Shown here: piece by piece, positions 10,169 through 23,149 of the stretch | Layout of the letters: every line of letters starts with the position of its first letter | Position numbering within the stretch: the first letter of the stretch is position 1 | Origin: Cercospora beticola | Taxonomy: Eukaryota; Ascomycota; Dothideomycetes; Mycosphaerellales; Mycosphaerellaceae | Length of the DNA: 64,000 nt | Assembly (NCBI RefSeq): GCF_033473495.1 | Contig: NC_088944.1 | Span: forward strand, 310,001-374,000 | Reading direction: 5' to 3' | Translations under genes and position numbers: made by a program | The notes under the pieces: model-generated | What the model saw: only the letters and a program-made list of their open reading frames with translations | Databases searched by the model: none | What the model was told of the DNA's origin: nothing

Positions 10169-13100
10169 CTCAGTCCTGCCATTTAGTAGCTCAGTGCTTG
10201 GAGCAAATACTTCAGTTCAACTAGAGGCCGCCGCAATGTGTCGATGCTTGTCGCACAAATGCACGACCAACAGTGGCTGGTCTGTCTTGCACCGAATTCC
10301 TCACGAAGCTGTCGTCTATGGGGAGAGTTCGAGGATTGAGAGCACTCGAGATCGTCCATGATATGTCCGTGTCTGCGCTCAGCGTGGAGCACCATGCATC
10401 TACTCCAGCTGCGTATGAAGAGGAGCATTACTTCACTTTTGGGACAAGCACCTTCCTCACAGCTCTTCCGGACCCAACTTTTGGAATGTGAATTTGACCA
10501 GCTATGCTCGACAGTAGATTTACTTTGGCGACGCGGTCTGTCTGCTCGGAGCAACCATCGATAAGTTCTGCTTAACGAAAGCGCCGATTTGATCATTGTC
10601 TACAATGGAACCAATTAGCTTCCTGCTTGCGGAGCAATGGATTATTGCATTACGTGAGCATAATGATATTTCGCCCCGAAGGCGTTGCTTCAACATGGTT
10701 ATCACCCAACATATATACAGAGTCTACACCCCTACTAACGGCGGAAAGGAGGACAATCGTGAAGGGAAAGCTGATTACCACCCCAAAGGCCATCGTGTTG
10801 ATGGCCGGACGTCACATTTCTAATATGCCTAGATGTATGACTGGCATCGTACTGGCTAGCAACGACCCCTTGTTTCTGCGAGAGCGCTTTTATACCATCC
10901 TTAGCCACCAAAGTATGGCCGCACTAGTTGTTCGTCACTACCCACTCACCTTGTTGCAATCCTACCTACATACACACGAGTCAGCACTGTAAGTGTGCTC
11001 CGCTCCACAGGAACGCGAAGACCAGAACAATATCACGGACAGTGCTCTCGTCTCGCCATCTCGCTCGCATGCGCCTATCCAAGATTTACCCTTCCGCCAT
11101 TGGTGAAGCCCATTTCTGCGCAGGATTTCAACGCTATCGACACTCTACTGACGAGCCCATTCCGTTCAACCATCACTAGCGAGGAGACTCTGGTGCAAGT
11201 GGCAGAAAGGACTGCAGGGCATTATTGGAGTTCGGCTCCAACTAAGCCTTTCGGATCACGAACCATGACTTGGCTCCGCCTGCTCAGTATGTCACCCGGC
11301 TTAAGCGCTTCTTCCAGGACTCTCGTAGTGAGCTTCAATTCGAGTCGATGAAATATTGTAGGAGATACACCTCGACCATTTCCAGTTCGGGGATCAAAAA
11401 GTTAACCACGCTCAGTATGGTACCAGCGGTCTGAACAAATCCGTTTGTGACGCCGCAAGACTCGAGGGTGTTATAAATCGATGTAGAACGAATGCTTCGT
11501 CGCCTTTTAAACGCACAATCTCGAGCCTACAGGCAATTCCGCGCTCTTCGACGAGCAAAACGGTCATTTGGAAGCATCTTACTTGGATGCAATGGGACGA
11601 CCGATGTTCGAGTAACCATGCGCCGCAATTTCTCAGACGCGTCGGACGTATGGTTTACTGTTGATATAGCCATTTGCTCGTGCGCGAAATGAGCTCTTCT
11701 CCCCGGTCGCTCGGAAGTCTTGAGTGCTCAACGGGATAGTCCGCTCCAAAACAGGCTGTGAAAACATCCTGAATCCCAGTGTAAGTTCGACCGAGTGCTC
11801 GCCGTCTTTCGGCTATCGATCGTGAGCTAATACCGAAGCATTGGCACCAAGAACGCGAACGCCAGTAGGGAATTGGCACTGAAGAATGAGATTCATCAAT
11901 CTCTGGTGGTCTTTTCGATCTGGGACATCTTGATTGTCTTGCAATCCGGTTGCAAATCTACCCTCAACTTGCTCATGCCACCCTTCCGGATATCGTAGAG
12001 CCCACCTCATGTTCATCGTCCACGATGTGCGCTCTCCCAGTCATTCCGAGGGGAGTGCCTCGCCGGCGCCAGACTAAGTCAGAGTTCCAGTGTTCGCGAA
12101 TGATCTCAAGCCACGATACTTGGCATGGCCGCGAAATGCAATCGGAGAGGCAAGCACAGTCGCCCTCAGGCTCTGCCTACGGCCTGGAGGAAATGCTGCA
12201 AGGAGTGGCAAGCTGCAGTCTCGAGCATCTTTCTTACGTTGTCCAATGAGGCTGTGCCTTTTCAGCACACCTCAATAGATAGACTGCTTCACGCATGTAT
12301 GTGCCAGAACCGTCGTTCCAAAGCCCGGTAGACCAGTCACGAACAATGCTGTTCGCTTCGGACGCTATATCAAGGTCCATACGCCTCCAACCTCGATATT
12401 AGGCCTTGCCTTTTTTTTCTTCTCCTTTTTTTTCTCTCTTTCTTTTCCGAGAGGCGAGGCCAATTACACGACTTGATCCTAGCATCTGAGGCAATGCATA
12501 GACCGGGGACAGAGACTCAGGTCGACGGAGGAACTCCACTGCTTGCAGATTGGTGGAGCGATCACTCTCTGCGACCTGGAAGAGCGCTCGACCAGTGCGT
12601 CGGCCGGAAAATGAGGGTTCAGGCGCAAGTTGGTTTCTGCTTTCCCGGGCCTACAATGTTCCGGATCGGCAAGCAAGCCACTTCGCTGCACGCTGCCACC
12701 ACAACCTGTCTGCTTCCACATTCCGCTTCGCTCGGTCTGCCATCACCGGCTCACGTCCACCGCCTCAGAAGTCGTGACTCGATCAGCCGGACCTATTGTC
12801 CAACCCGGCATCAACCACTCCCACCACACGGTAGCCGACGCTGTGGCTAGATTTGCATTCGTCGTCGAGGAATCGGCCTCGATCCCGCACGAGAGTTATG
12901 AAGAGCAAAGGTCTTGGAGCAGAAGGTGCAGTGAAACCTCAGTCTTTGTGCAACATACACTGTGATATCTTGCCTGTGGGACCACGCTGTCTACAGCAAA
13001 ATCGATACAGATCTGTGCCACTTCTCTTTGAGCAGCACGAGTACATTATCAGCTCCAATACCCAGGCGTTGATTATCAGTTTCCTGCGGCGATCACTCCA

Positions 13101-15671
13101 TCGAAGCCAAGTATGAAGCGAAACGAATGGCAGCGACATACCAGCAGCAAGCACGACACCAATCCCGACAATGGAAGACTGCATGAGCCGGGATGAAACG
13201 AATAGCGACCAAGATCATGAGCATGAGCAGTGGCTGGAGCTCGTAGATTTGGACAGCTCATGAGCTGAACGAGCTCATGTGTTCAAGTCATCAATGTTTC
13301 CAACAGACTCCGTGAGCTGCCTTGAGAGGTTGTTGACTATTTGCTCTACTAACATGGCTGACAGCCTTAGGCCCTTCAAAACTGCATCAAATCCCGTCCG
13401 CATCCCAAGGCCCACTGGCAACGCTCTTGGGTGCTGTTCCACCTGCCGCCCTTTTTGCTTCCGCTAATCAACCTGAGTGCTCATTTGTCTACCTCCTCTC
13501 CGCAGTTCAATTGCTTACCAGGATCCATTGCACCAACCTCCATGCCGCCAAGCACAGACGAGCAACGTCTAGCCAATCCCAATGTCGGTTGACTATCGTA
13601 GAGCCCACTCCTCAGCTTAACTCCTTACGGAAGGACATGCCACCAACGTTTGGTGAAGCTGGGCTGAAAGTCATTACGCTGCGATTGATGTATTTAGTAT
13701 CGAAACGTACTGTCTCCCAACGCCACCATTCCAGTTCCCGTCATCGTCGCCGGAAATCGTGCTCTTGCCGGAGTCAATCGAACCTGCTTCCGTATGTGCT
13801 TCGAACCAATGTGCTGCTATACATCGAGCGAGATTGGAGGCCTATCATTACGATCGTTCGCCGACAATCTTGAGCCATCGATAACGAAACCCCAATACAG
13901 CAGACGAGGATCTCTGGTGGGGACAACACCATTACTACCAATCTAGCACTATCAGCTATATCAAATTATCGTTCTGCGAAGCCAGGTCTCACGAAAGCCA
14001 GACTCTTTCTCGTGGCATAAGGCGTGTTGCGGCCCGGACTTGGTGGATTTGAGCTAGCTTTGGTTTCCAAGGTCCGCGGAGGCGAGAGCACTAGCGAAGA
14101 AAATCTTAACGCAGACCATTCAACTAGCGTACCCAGCAACGGTCAAACCGCACGCCGCTGAGGTCAGTAATACAATTAATCGTCATCTCATCTATTAACA
14201 GGCGAGCTTTGGGTCAACAATTCGGGGAAGAGGGACCGCGGAAGCACTACTCGGCCTTTACCAAACTATACCGAGCTTGTGTGCTAGGGCCAGCTTACTC
14301 TTCTAAAAACTCTCGCATCTGGAAGTCGTTGGTTAGTGAGCAGCTGTATGATGAGAGGGGTCGCCATGCTAAGATCGGCCCACTGGGCACCGAAAGCTCA
14401 CAGGAGACAAATGCTGCCACCTACAATTGCAGGCTGCTCTCATCCAATCCATCTCATTTGTTCTCTAATTCACGATTTACGAAGTGTGACATGCTCACAC
14501 TTTTTAAGCGATGTCCGGATGGTACACATAGTGGACTGCAAACTGTGGCTTGGGGTGGCACAGCTCTGCAACGGAAGTCCGTCTGTCTTGAGGCCAGCAC
14601 GATCCGCGTCGGAATACGATTAAGCTGAAAGGAAGAGCAAAAACAGAATGCCTTCCTCGAAGATTGCCAAAATTCCTTTGAGCGTCAATACTTTCTCTAG
14701 ACACACTATGAATTGATGACTTTAAGAGTCAGCTGGCCACTTGACCTCAGCTGCCCAACATGCTTCTCGAATTTGGATCGGGCCTTTCCTCCATGCCCTG
14801 CAGCAGCACACTACTCTTCTTATGCTCTCCTAAGTACCCTGCGACTTGGTATAGCCCCTCTGGGATGTTTTGAGAAGAGCTTGCTGAACGGTTTCGTCCT
14901 GCTTCGCATCATCATCTAAGAACTTCGCATTCCTGAACCTTGGCTTTTCTACCTTCTTCTCGTCTGCCGTCTCATTCTTGCCCTTATTCGCTGCAGCACC
15001 TTTTACGAACTCCGCAAAAGAACTGGACTGAAGAAAGCTCGTCGTACCGGTTGTACTCTCTATAGCGGCCTAACGCAGACTACGAATTGCGGCGACGCTT
15101 CAAAAATGCCCACTGTATAATGTCAGCATGTGATTTTGGAGCAGCTACAGTATGCCTGTCACGTTCACATCACTCATGTTGCAGCCGAGGCTGTTTGTTA
15201 GAGCCCTGCGATCATCCAAGCCCGTATTCGACTTCTTATCGTATGCGTCGTCCAATACCTTCGCCGTCGAGGCGTCTTCGAAACCAGGTACATCTCCGCC
15301 ATGGGTGGCTGCATGTGAGTTACTCTGTTCCATTCCTTCTTCATTTATTCCAGGCACAAAAGTCTTAATGTTATTGTCCGTCCTCGCAGAATGAGCCGAG
15401 CCCTTGGAGCTCACTGGCGACTAGTAGTTGTCATGTACCCCCAGCTCATTATCATCCCGTGTTATGACGGACCCATCCAATGCCATGACATACCCAAGTC
15501 GACGTAGGAGTCCAAAGTGTTTCTCTGCATTAATCTTCTTCCAATCTTCACCATATATGATCCCAGGCACTTCGAGAGCGTTTTCGATAGCTAGTGTAGT
15601 CGGCAAAGCGAAATTGTAAATCACTAGCTATAGCCATTGTGTAGAGTTGTCGTAAACGGCGATAACGACAC
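10169..15671. other. Long gene-poor stretch
   Basis: About 5.5 kb contain only frames of 60-150 codons on both strands, and none has a recognisable motif. One frame near 11095-11260 (plus) reads as plausible protein (FNAIDTLLTSPFRSTITSEE) and may be an exon remnant. Base composition is normal and CA/TG are common, so this is not RIP-mutated; it looks like decayed or non-coding sequence. Confidence 0.4.
12404..12450 (+). repeat. T-rich polypyrimidine tract
   Basis: A run of T and C with two eight-T stretches (CCTTTTTTTTCTTCTCC type units). It could belong to a promoter or 3' end, but no adjacent gene is assigned. Confidence 0.6.
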
Positions 15672-15937
15672 TATCTTTCTATATTATAACTCTCGATTCC
15701 GGGATTATAATAATACTACTATAAATAGTAATATTAGCGTATTCGATCTACTTAAGAATTTCCTAGGTATCGCTATCTCTAGATATATATTAGCTAATAA
15801 TACTCTAACTATACTTAATATTTAAGTCGAGAAGTTCTATAGATAGTATAAGTCGTAGAGCTATAATAGCGTATTAATATAGCTTACTTACTACGTAAGT
15901 AAATATATAGCTACTACTATATAAACGCCCGAGAAAG
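15672..15937. repeat. Small RIP-mutated island (about 265 bp)
   Basis: Within otherwise normal sequence, about 265 bases switch to the composition of the large block: AT-rich, no CA or TG, with CG retained (CTCGATTCCGGG, CGTAGAGC). Both edges are sharp: CA occurs at 15669-15671 and again at 15938. It is probably a RIP-mutated fragment of a repeat, such as a solo LTR or a truncated element. It does not match any of the four LTR types resolved at 24-54 kb by eye. Confidence 0.75.
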
Positions 15938-16696
15938 CACGAGCATCAGGAAAGGTTCGGCGCGAGGACATAGCAATGACTGCAAAACAGGAGGGAATGC
16001 TTTCACAACCGGACAGTTGCAAAGACGGTGCAGCGCGCATCGGCCTCAACCGTTCACGAAATCGGGCACAGGCAAGCAGCCAGGTCAAAGTAAAAGTGCC
16101 CTTGTACACTGAGGGAATAGATCAAAATACGCAGTGGAAGATTCGGATTCTGGCAAGCCAACCCCTACCTGTCTATCAAATTAGTGAATGTCCGCGGGAC
16201 TGACCATGAATCAAACCACCAGCGGATCTAATGACCAAGAATCTGGTGTACGAATTTTCAAAGGCTAGCAAAGCCTTCTTCGATGTTACATTTCATAGTC
16301 GCAATATCGACCCGTCAGAGATCGCGCTATCTTATTGCCGTAAGACGTACGAACAGGCGCCCGCCACGGCCCTTTCTACTCCATGATCCATGCTGTTTCC
16401 ATCCCTCGGTATTAGCTTGTGAAGCATCTGAGGGCGGGCGGAGTATATTGTGCCTCCTAGAGCGTACGAGAGGTCGTATTCGCATCAAGTCGCACATCGT
16501 CCACACTTCGTGCCACAGCCTCCGGGCAAGTCGAAAAACTCCACGCCTCTCGTCAAACGAATCAACCGGAACAGGGAGTCCGTCTCTTCCAATCACCATC
16601 AGGAATCATTCGGGACTCTTTTGCCATCCATGACGCAAAAGACACGTGAGGTCGAATCTGCCGAAAGTAAAACTTTTTGATGCTGCATCTTGAGGC
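15938..16696. other. No convincing gene
   Basis: Normal composition; short overlapping frames only. Confidence 0.4.
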
Positions 16697-17191
16697 TCAA
16701 GTAGCAAGATCCTCACCCTCTACAAGCGGGGCATGCTGCATATGCTCAAACATGACTCGTGCTATGTTTATCTGGTCCACCTGCTTCTCGCAGACTAGCA
16801 CATCATTGAACGTGTTTCGAACGATAGCGAAAAGACTTGTAAAGCAGATTGCTAAATCTTCCTCGCGGTCAGTGTCGATGAGCGTGTTAACAAGTCCGGT
16901 GCAGTCCTTTTCTATGCAGGTAAATAACAAGTGGGAGTGTCTCCTGCTCAATAATAGCATTGGAAACGAGAGCTTATCGTCGAGTGCCCACACCGGGACA
17001 TAGAATGACGCCTTGGCGTCAAGGTGATATTCTTCTTTTGGGTGGAATACGAGGCCCGATGCCTCTCTCCGGATGCAAGGGTGCACCTGCAAGAGCAAAA
17101 CGATACAGTTGGGAATCTCTTGCTCGATTGCTGCTTTCGCAACTGCGCGGTAGACTTCGTCACGAAGCTCTCTAGGTAATCTGCCAAGCAT
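16697..17191 (-). CDS. 2EXR/F-box-like small protein
   Basis: A 164-residue frame starts at an ATG with MLGRLPRELRDEVYR. This matches the LP-x-ELR-x2-[IV]Y opening of 2EXR-like and F-box-like proteins that are expanded in Dothideomycetes and related fungi. A second family-like element follows, a hydrophobic helix leading to a CIRREASGLVF segment, equivalent to the Q[IV]-x2-EA motif. The remainder is Leu- and Phe-rich and probably folds as helices and strands. The role of these proteins is mostly unknown; an F-box-like adaptor function is inferred from the N-terminal motif only. The frame is intact without introns. It lies alone, with no neighbour on the same strand within 1.5 kb. Relatives are usually longer (200-350 aa), so an upstream or downstream exon may be missing. 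Confidence 0.6.
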   Translation of the reverse strand: MLGRLPRELRDEVYRAVAKAAIEQEIPNCIVLLLQVHPCIRREASGLVFHPKEEYHLDAKASFYVPVWALDDKLSFPMLLLSRRHSHLLFTCIEKDCTGLVNTLIDTDREEDLAICFTSLFAIVRNTFNDVLVCEKQVDQINIARVMFEHMQHAPLVEGEDLAT

Positions 17192-18803
17192 GCCCAGAGC
17201 GTTCTGCTTGTCTGAATCGGGCGTGCGAAAGTCGCACTTCGATAAGTTACTGCTGATAAACGGCGGCTCGTGTCGTGTTTCGACGATCTTCGTGGATGTG
17301 GTGACTTAGTCTCCAGATTCGGTGCCCTTCGCGCGCTTGCTGGCGCCGTCGATGCTGCGGATGTGCTTCATGGTGTCTAGTGGCGGCGTGCGAGATGTAA
17401 CGCGGCGCAGTCCGCATTGGATCGCAGGTTGCAAGTTTGTTGATGTTGACGGAGTAGAGGATCGAGGAAGCGCTAAAACGAGATGGCGGCAGGGATCATC
17501 CCTGCTCAGGAATTGGCCTTTCTTCTCGACTGCCTTGTCGTGACCGATATTTTAGTCAAGCAACAAACAAAACGACCAAGACCGGACGTCTTTTGCCCTC
17601 ATCATGCTCCAAGCCCACTAATCGATTGAGGAGCCTGAGGGTCGGGCCAACACGAAAGCCCAGCGTTGGAGCACACCGATTGCCAATGGACGTGCCTTGT
17701 GGTTCAACGTGCAAGTACCTTCCTCCATCAATGAGACGTGCAGGAGGTCCAGATGAGGGTTTGAATGAGGGCGACCGTGACGCAGAACGCAGCGATGAAG
17801 CGCTCGTCCGGTCACCGCAGCTTGCCATTGAGAACTAGACGGACACGTCGACTGCAGTTGCTCCGTAGTAGTGTGTAGTATCGTAAAAGTGGCCTGGTGC
17901 GACAGTTAACGAGAAGCCGCCTCGACACATGCAGAAGAATCTGCCCCTGCACGAGGGCATCTGAGCTCGGGTCTTCCAGCGCCAGCCAGCGATGCCTCCA
18001 GCTTGTCATGCTTGCATTCGCACCTCCTGCTGTCATCAAATGGTCAATGAGCCCTGCCGAAGCGCGGACTTCGCCCGAACCACGCGTGCCATATCGGCTG
18101 CTGTCCAGTGTGGGTAGTCTGTCGCTGTCGCTGCAGCTTGGAGGCAGTGATTGTTCCGATCCAGCAGAACGTCTCGTGGGCGCACGGCACGCGTAATCTC
18201 GATGTCTGCTTCGCTTTCTGCATCGTATCTGTTCTCTCTCCTTCGCTCGGTCTATTTCTTGAGCAAGTTCTTTTTGCTACCTTTGGCGTCGGCTCAACGT
18301 TGTTAAAAGCACCCGATTGGATCCAGAAGATGCTGCTTGGCGCTCGCCACGTCTGCATGTTGCGAACTCTTTGCTCATGCTGTCTCTATGTAGAATCCTC
18401 CTCGCGCCGCCTGCCTTGCTCTCTCGCGCACGCAGCAGCAGGCAATCACTGGACACGATCCCCGGAATCGTCAGTCGGTGTCTCTGCGAGCTGACGCAGA
18501 GGCTGGAGAATACGCCTCCCAAGCGCATCCCGTTCCATTTCGCGAAGAATTTGATGAAATCGGAGCTAACAGTGCTTGACTTTGGCCGATCCTTTCAACG
18601 CTCTGCTGACCTCACTGGCTTTCTTGAGCGAGGGAGTCAGTTGGCGGATGCACTCGTGAGTCGACTTGTCAGTGCCATCAAGAGTGTGAATTTGCATCGT
18701 GACATCCAGCATGGACATTGCCGCAGAAGAAAGATTTCACTTTAGCGGTTGTGTCCGAGATCGGGGAACCGCTGCCCAAGTCCAAGTTCATCTGCCAACA
18801 CGT
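17192..18803. other. No convincing gene
   Basis: Overlapping short frames without motifs on both strands. Confidence 0.4.
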
Positions 18804-19672
18804 TCATTCGCGTGGCAGCACCACGAGAACACGATGATGAGGGCTGATGGAGTCTATCGACGTCGGCTTGATCATGAATTTGTTTGCGGTCTCTCCATGA
18901 ACCCTTTCTTGAGCATCGTCAGCACGAAATCCTTCTGTGCAATATGATTGCGCATCCCCAACCTTCCCATCGGCGGCGCGCACACCTTGTGGTTCTTCTC
19001 TGCCTGCCAGTGTCTGCAAATGGTGGCGTGAGAATTGTAGAATATGCCCTCACATCTTCACTACTACCCACTTATCCTCCACGCTGGGGCTGGACATTTC
19101 GCCCTGTCCGGTCGCATCATCTCGCTTGTCCTGATGGTCGCGCCTCACCTGCTCCACGACCTGGAAATGATTTCCCTTGGTGCTCATATCGATTGTCCAC
19201 TTCCCGATGACCTCAGTCGTGCTGGTCAAAGATCTCCAGACTGCATGCTTCAGCGGGACAAGCACAGAATCAATGGTCAGTTGAGCCATATGTCGGAGGA
19301 AAGTGATCGCGCGGTCGAGGTGCCGGTCAGCAGCGTCGAAGGCAGTGACGATGGCAGCAGAAACGTGCATGGCGAAGTGCTTGATTCTCGTGGCGCGATA
19401 CTTGAGGCCTGCGAAACTCGTCTGCGGAGGGGCTGAAGCGTAGTATCAGTGTCTGTTTGCTGGCGAGAAACGATGTGGTACTCCACAAGAATAAACCAAG
19501 TAGCAAAGACCGAGATGAGGGCGACAAGAATAGCAACGAGTGCAAGATACCAGACTACGTGGCTTGAGTTAGCAGTGGGCGCTGCAGGCGATGGCTTTGG
19601 GGGCGGCGTGTCGAGCACTGGCATGCTGAGTGCGCCGCTGGCGAAGGCCATGAAGATCTCCGTGGAGATCAT
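18804..19672 (-). CDS. Candidate single-pass membrane protein, several exons
   Basis: From an ATG at 19672 the frame gives a short N-terminus, a Pro-rich linker (TPPPKPSPAAPT) and a clear transmembrane helix (VVWYLALVAILVALISVFAT) followed by polar residues. A second coherent segment reads from about 19409 to 19149. It is helical with many His and Arg (ADRHLDRAITFLRHMAQL) and ends at a GTGAGG donor. A 135-nt intron (19014-19148) with a TTTGCAG acceptor joins it in phase to a frame that stops at 18804. I could not find an intron that joins the membrane segment to the second segment in phase. Either a splice site was missed, the two belong to different genes, or there is a frameshift between about 19410 and 19480. 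The family is unknown; a membrane location is inferred from the helix. Confidence 0.4.
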
Positions 19673-20931
19673 CTCGGATGCTGTCCTGACTGTTGTGAGA
19701 TGATGGCGCAATGTTGGGGAGGTTGAGGATTAGGCTGCCATGCAGTCCATCGCAACGGCGCGGTGTTTGCTTCCACCGCTGCCAAACGTCATCGAATGCA
19801 ATGGCACCAACAACTTGGTGCCAAACGACAGCGCCCACCACCTATCGCGCTTCATCTTGTCGCGGCCAACAAGCAGCAGCCACCTCGCGCTGCTGCGCTC
19901 TGATCAACCTCACCCGCAAACCTCACTTGACACCGATTCACCTCGGCTTCTTGTGCACGACGTCCACGAGTGCAAAGCCATGGACAGACACCGGCTACTG
20001 TACATCCTCACGACCTCTTCCAATAACCTTGCAGCTTGCTTTTTTCCTCCTGGACCACGATGCGGAACTGGAATTTTGCTGTTCACGCGCCAGCAAAAAG
20101 GGAAAAAGCCTGCATGGAGGGATAGTGGAAAACAAACATCAGAGAGGAGCAAGATGCTTGAGCATACGTCGTTGGACAGGCTTCGAATGGGCTTGCTTCC
20201 ATTTGGAGAATGTCGAGAGACATGGACGTGCAAGTGACGGATCAAGAGGTGTCGTGGAGTACGGGATACTATATCAAAGTGCGGCGAACTCTCTTTCCAC
20301 GCCGTGCCCGTGCCTGACGTGGTGCTTGATGCTGCCAAGTGAGACCCACGCTTGCCTTGTTCTTTAGCTTCACGACACTGAACCGCAATGCAGCTCCGAC
20401 ACTCATACTATTCAATCCCACTTCATCGTGCCCGGCATCTCATGTGCTATATTAAATAATGAAGGAAGCCAGCACCAATTCGCCCAAGCCAATTTCAAAT
20501 TCGTTTTCGGTCCGTTACTTCGTGCTGGAATGTCCCGCTTGCTGAGCTGAGACAGCCATTTGCGCAGATTATGGCACGTTAATCGTAACAGCCCATTCTC
20601 GGGCGGCAAGTACTAGACCTTAGGAAAGGGCAACTTTTGGTCCCGGACAGGAGAAAGTTGAATTCACTCTTTGTATCTGCGGAAAGGACAACCATCGTGG
20701 TGCAATCTATACAAAGACAGGCAGCTCTAATCTTGCGAGTCGTGTTCTCACGTGTCGCCAGCGAAGCCGTGTAAGACGATCAACACTTTGTTGTTCCCGA
20801 CGTCTGCCCTGGAGCATAGGAATCAGATCACGACCGAAGATGATAATTGTTTGCTGGTCATTGTCTGCAACTGTGTACGAACGTTTCGAAGTACCTTATA
20901 TATTGTTCAATCTCTCTGCATCTCGTAGTTG
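19673..20931. other. No convincing gene
   Basis: Two long overlapping plus-strand frames (19711-20367 and 19740-20237) have Cys/Ser/Thr/His-rich, motif-free translations and are probably chance frames. There is nothing else of note. Confidence 0.4.
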
Positions 20932-21795
20932 CTACTGTCGTCTTTCTGTGAGTGCTCGTCGCAAATGGGCCGCGAGCTTTGTTCCGTCAGGTGTGTGTGC
21001 TATCGTGCACATAATAATGCAAGACCACTCAAATGCCAAGTAGGAATATTGTGGCAGACTTCGAACCCGCTCGTCCTCGCCCTGCTTGCTTCTGGTGGTT
21101 GATGAGGAATACAACACAGTTGCTCGACCTTGGAAGCCGCATCACTAGCAAGTGCGTATTGGCCACGTTGTAGTACGGCAATGCTCACACAGCGTACCTT
21201 CGGGAACCACGTCGAAGCCCAGATAAGCGCAGCATCCGAGTAGGCAGAACATACGCCAACCCTTTGGATCACCATATGCCCAGATCGCCTTGGCCATCTT
21301 AAAGCTCGTTGTTCTGTTGCCATGGGTCACATACACTGCTCCAGGAACTGACAGCGGCTGAGGCGGAACAGATGGAGAAGGATCCAGATAGACGGTGACT
21401 GCTGATGAACGTTCTGCGATTTGTGCTGGATTGATTTGTTGTGATGTTTGCGAAGACTGCGGTGAGCGAGATTGACCATTCTCAGTAAGGCTGAATGGCA
21501 CGGCAGGTGGGTTCACAAAGTTTGAAAATGGCTCGCTGGAGGGTGCTGTACGCTGATGAGCAGCCTGTATGTTGGTGGCTGTCGAATGCACTCCCAATGG
21601 GATGCTGGAAGGCGACGTTGCCGTTGCTTCTGGTCCTGTGTTGAAGGTTGGCGTGAAAAACATCGATGCGCTGTCCGTAGTAGATGACCATAAGCTTGTC
21701 GACACTGGTTGCCACGGGTTTGTAGATCTTTCGAGCGAAGACAGCATTGGATGCAATTCTTCAGTGGGCAACGAAAAGCTCCAGTCCTCCTCCAT
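20932..21795 (-). CDS. Ser/Pro/Thr-rich orphan protein, two exons, 264 aa
   Basis: ATG at 21795. Exon 1 runs 21198-21795 and exon 2 runs 20932-21128. The intron 21129-21197 (69 nt) has a GTACGC donor, a TTGCTAGTG branch-like site and a CCAAG acceptor; its phase (1) joins exon 2, which then stays open to a TAG at 20932. Residues 1-165 are low-complexity Ser/Thr/Pro/Gln and probably disordered. They are followed by a compact, aromatic- and Cys-rich segment (KMAKAIWAYGDPKGWRMFCL, then GFDVVPEG). Exon 2 continues with SYLAFEWSCIIMCTIAHTP and an Arg-rich tail. A disordered N-terminus with a small conserved-looking C-terminal module would fit a regulatory protein, but I recognise no domain. This is the best supported gene structure in the left flank. 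Confidence 0.6.
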
Positions 21796-22216
21796 AGCAC
21801 ATGTGGCTGCCGTTCAAGCGGTAGTCTTGAGGCAATGGAACTGCGGCCGGCGGTGTTGAAGCGTGATTCCAGAATGACTTGTTGTCCCAATCTGAAGAAG
21901 AGAGTTGTGGTACTTATGTCAATGATGCACACAGAGTGCTTTGGAGAGGGCTGCAAAAGACGACAGTCAATGATTCGGGGCAAAATGAATTGGGCTAAAA
22001 CGAGGGCGAGATCGCTACGACCAGATATACATAATGGAGTGAGCGGCGACAATGGGTCGAACAAGAAACCGATCAATCGCTTTGCGCGGTGCTCACAATC
22101 AACTTACGGGTCCATGCAAGCTTGTCCCGTTCCTCGTGTCACCCGCACGCGCGTATCCGGAGCATCATGTCGAGATTGGTTCTCTGTGCCACTCGTGTGC
22201 AACGGCATGAGGATGG

Positions 22217-23149
22217 TCATCTGCAGTGTGTTCGGCGCTCTGATGCTCCAAGTCTAATGGCCAAATTGCACCCAATGACACCGCTTCTGGGTTGGTCAAA
22301 GTTTGGTACCGACGGACGCACAAGCCCTGGCTTTACGCTGTACACTCTACACTCATGATACTCCATGTCGTCTGCCAGCTCTTGAATGATGTCCTGCAGC
22401 TGAGTGGCATCACAATCGCAGGATTGACGATGCCGATACGAAGTCTGCGAGGTCGAGTACGAGCAGACAGGTCTGCGTGATCTTTGTTGGTCTTCGCGGT
22501 GGGCAGGCAGGGAACGCTCTTCGTCCTGTTCAAGTTTCGTACAGCACCACAAATGTCGGCGGCCTGCTTGTCGCGGCGGACACGGAAGTCTGAGAAATCA
22601 GATTCCAGTGAAAATGGAGTCTGAGATGCAAACTATTCTTGCCCACACTATAAGAACAATGGTCAAAAGCTGTCTCCTGCTCAGATCGGCATGCGTCGCA
22701 TATGTTTAGTGATGGCCGGGTAGTGTGTTTGGCGATTTCGCTGCTTGGTGTCTTGGGGTCGCGACCGTCGGAGAAAGCTGCCAACTGCCAGCATCTAACC
22801 GGGAGTTGTAGAACTAGTGGGGTCGACTGTTCCCACCACGGAAGCAAGGAAGGGGAACGGCCTGAGCTAGGAGGCAGGTCGGCAGATCAAAAGCTCATCT
22901 TGAATAATGAATGAGATCCACGACTAGCTCCAGGTCGTTCACGATGATCTCCCATCGGTATGCGCTGGCATATTGTCGACAGCCTGGTGTACCAGCACCT
23001 GGGCCTCGTCGCGTGTACCTCCCGGAGGGATCAATGCGCCAATGGCATTTCGCACGCGCCACTCGAAGAAGTGCGGAGCATGGATGTCGTGCAGCATAGT
23101 TGGTGCGAGGGCGCAAGGTGGGTTTTTCAGCACATGAGTGATACCTCAA
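22217..23149 (-). pseudogene. Fragments of an unknown gene, frames not joinable
   Basis: Three stretches on the minus strand read like protein but lie in different frames. The first is around 22939-23110 (HAPHFFEWRVRNAIGALIPP), the second around 22895-22985 (YRWEIIVNDLELVVDLIHYS) and the third around 22270-22400 (ATQLQDIIQELADDMEYHEC). The first two overlap in sequence, so a one-base shift or a very short intron would be needed between them; the only GT...AG pair there is about 35 nt, too short to be a usual intron. I interpret the locus as a decayed gene just outside the RIP block. No family is recognised. Confidence 0.3.

Noticed and set aside
19711..20367. Overlapping plus-strand frames of 218 and 165 codons
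   Set aside because: Motif-free low-information translations in two frames at once; treated as chance.
21709..22257. 182-codon plus-strand frame partly antisense to the 20932-21795 gene
   Set aside because: Its upstream part is the shadow of the Ser/Pro-rich coding exon on the other strand.
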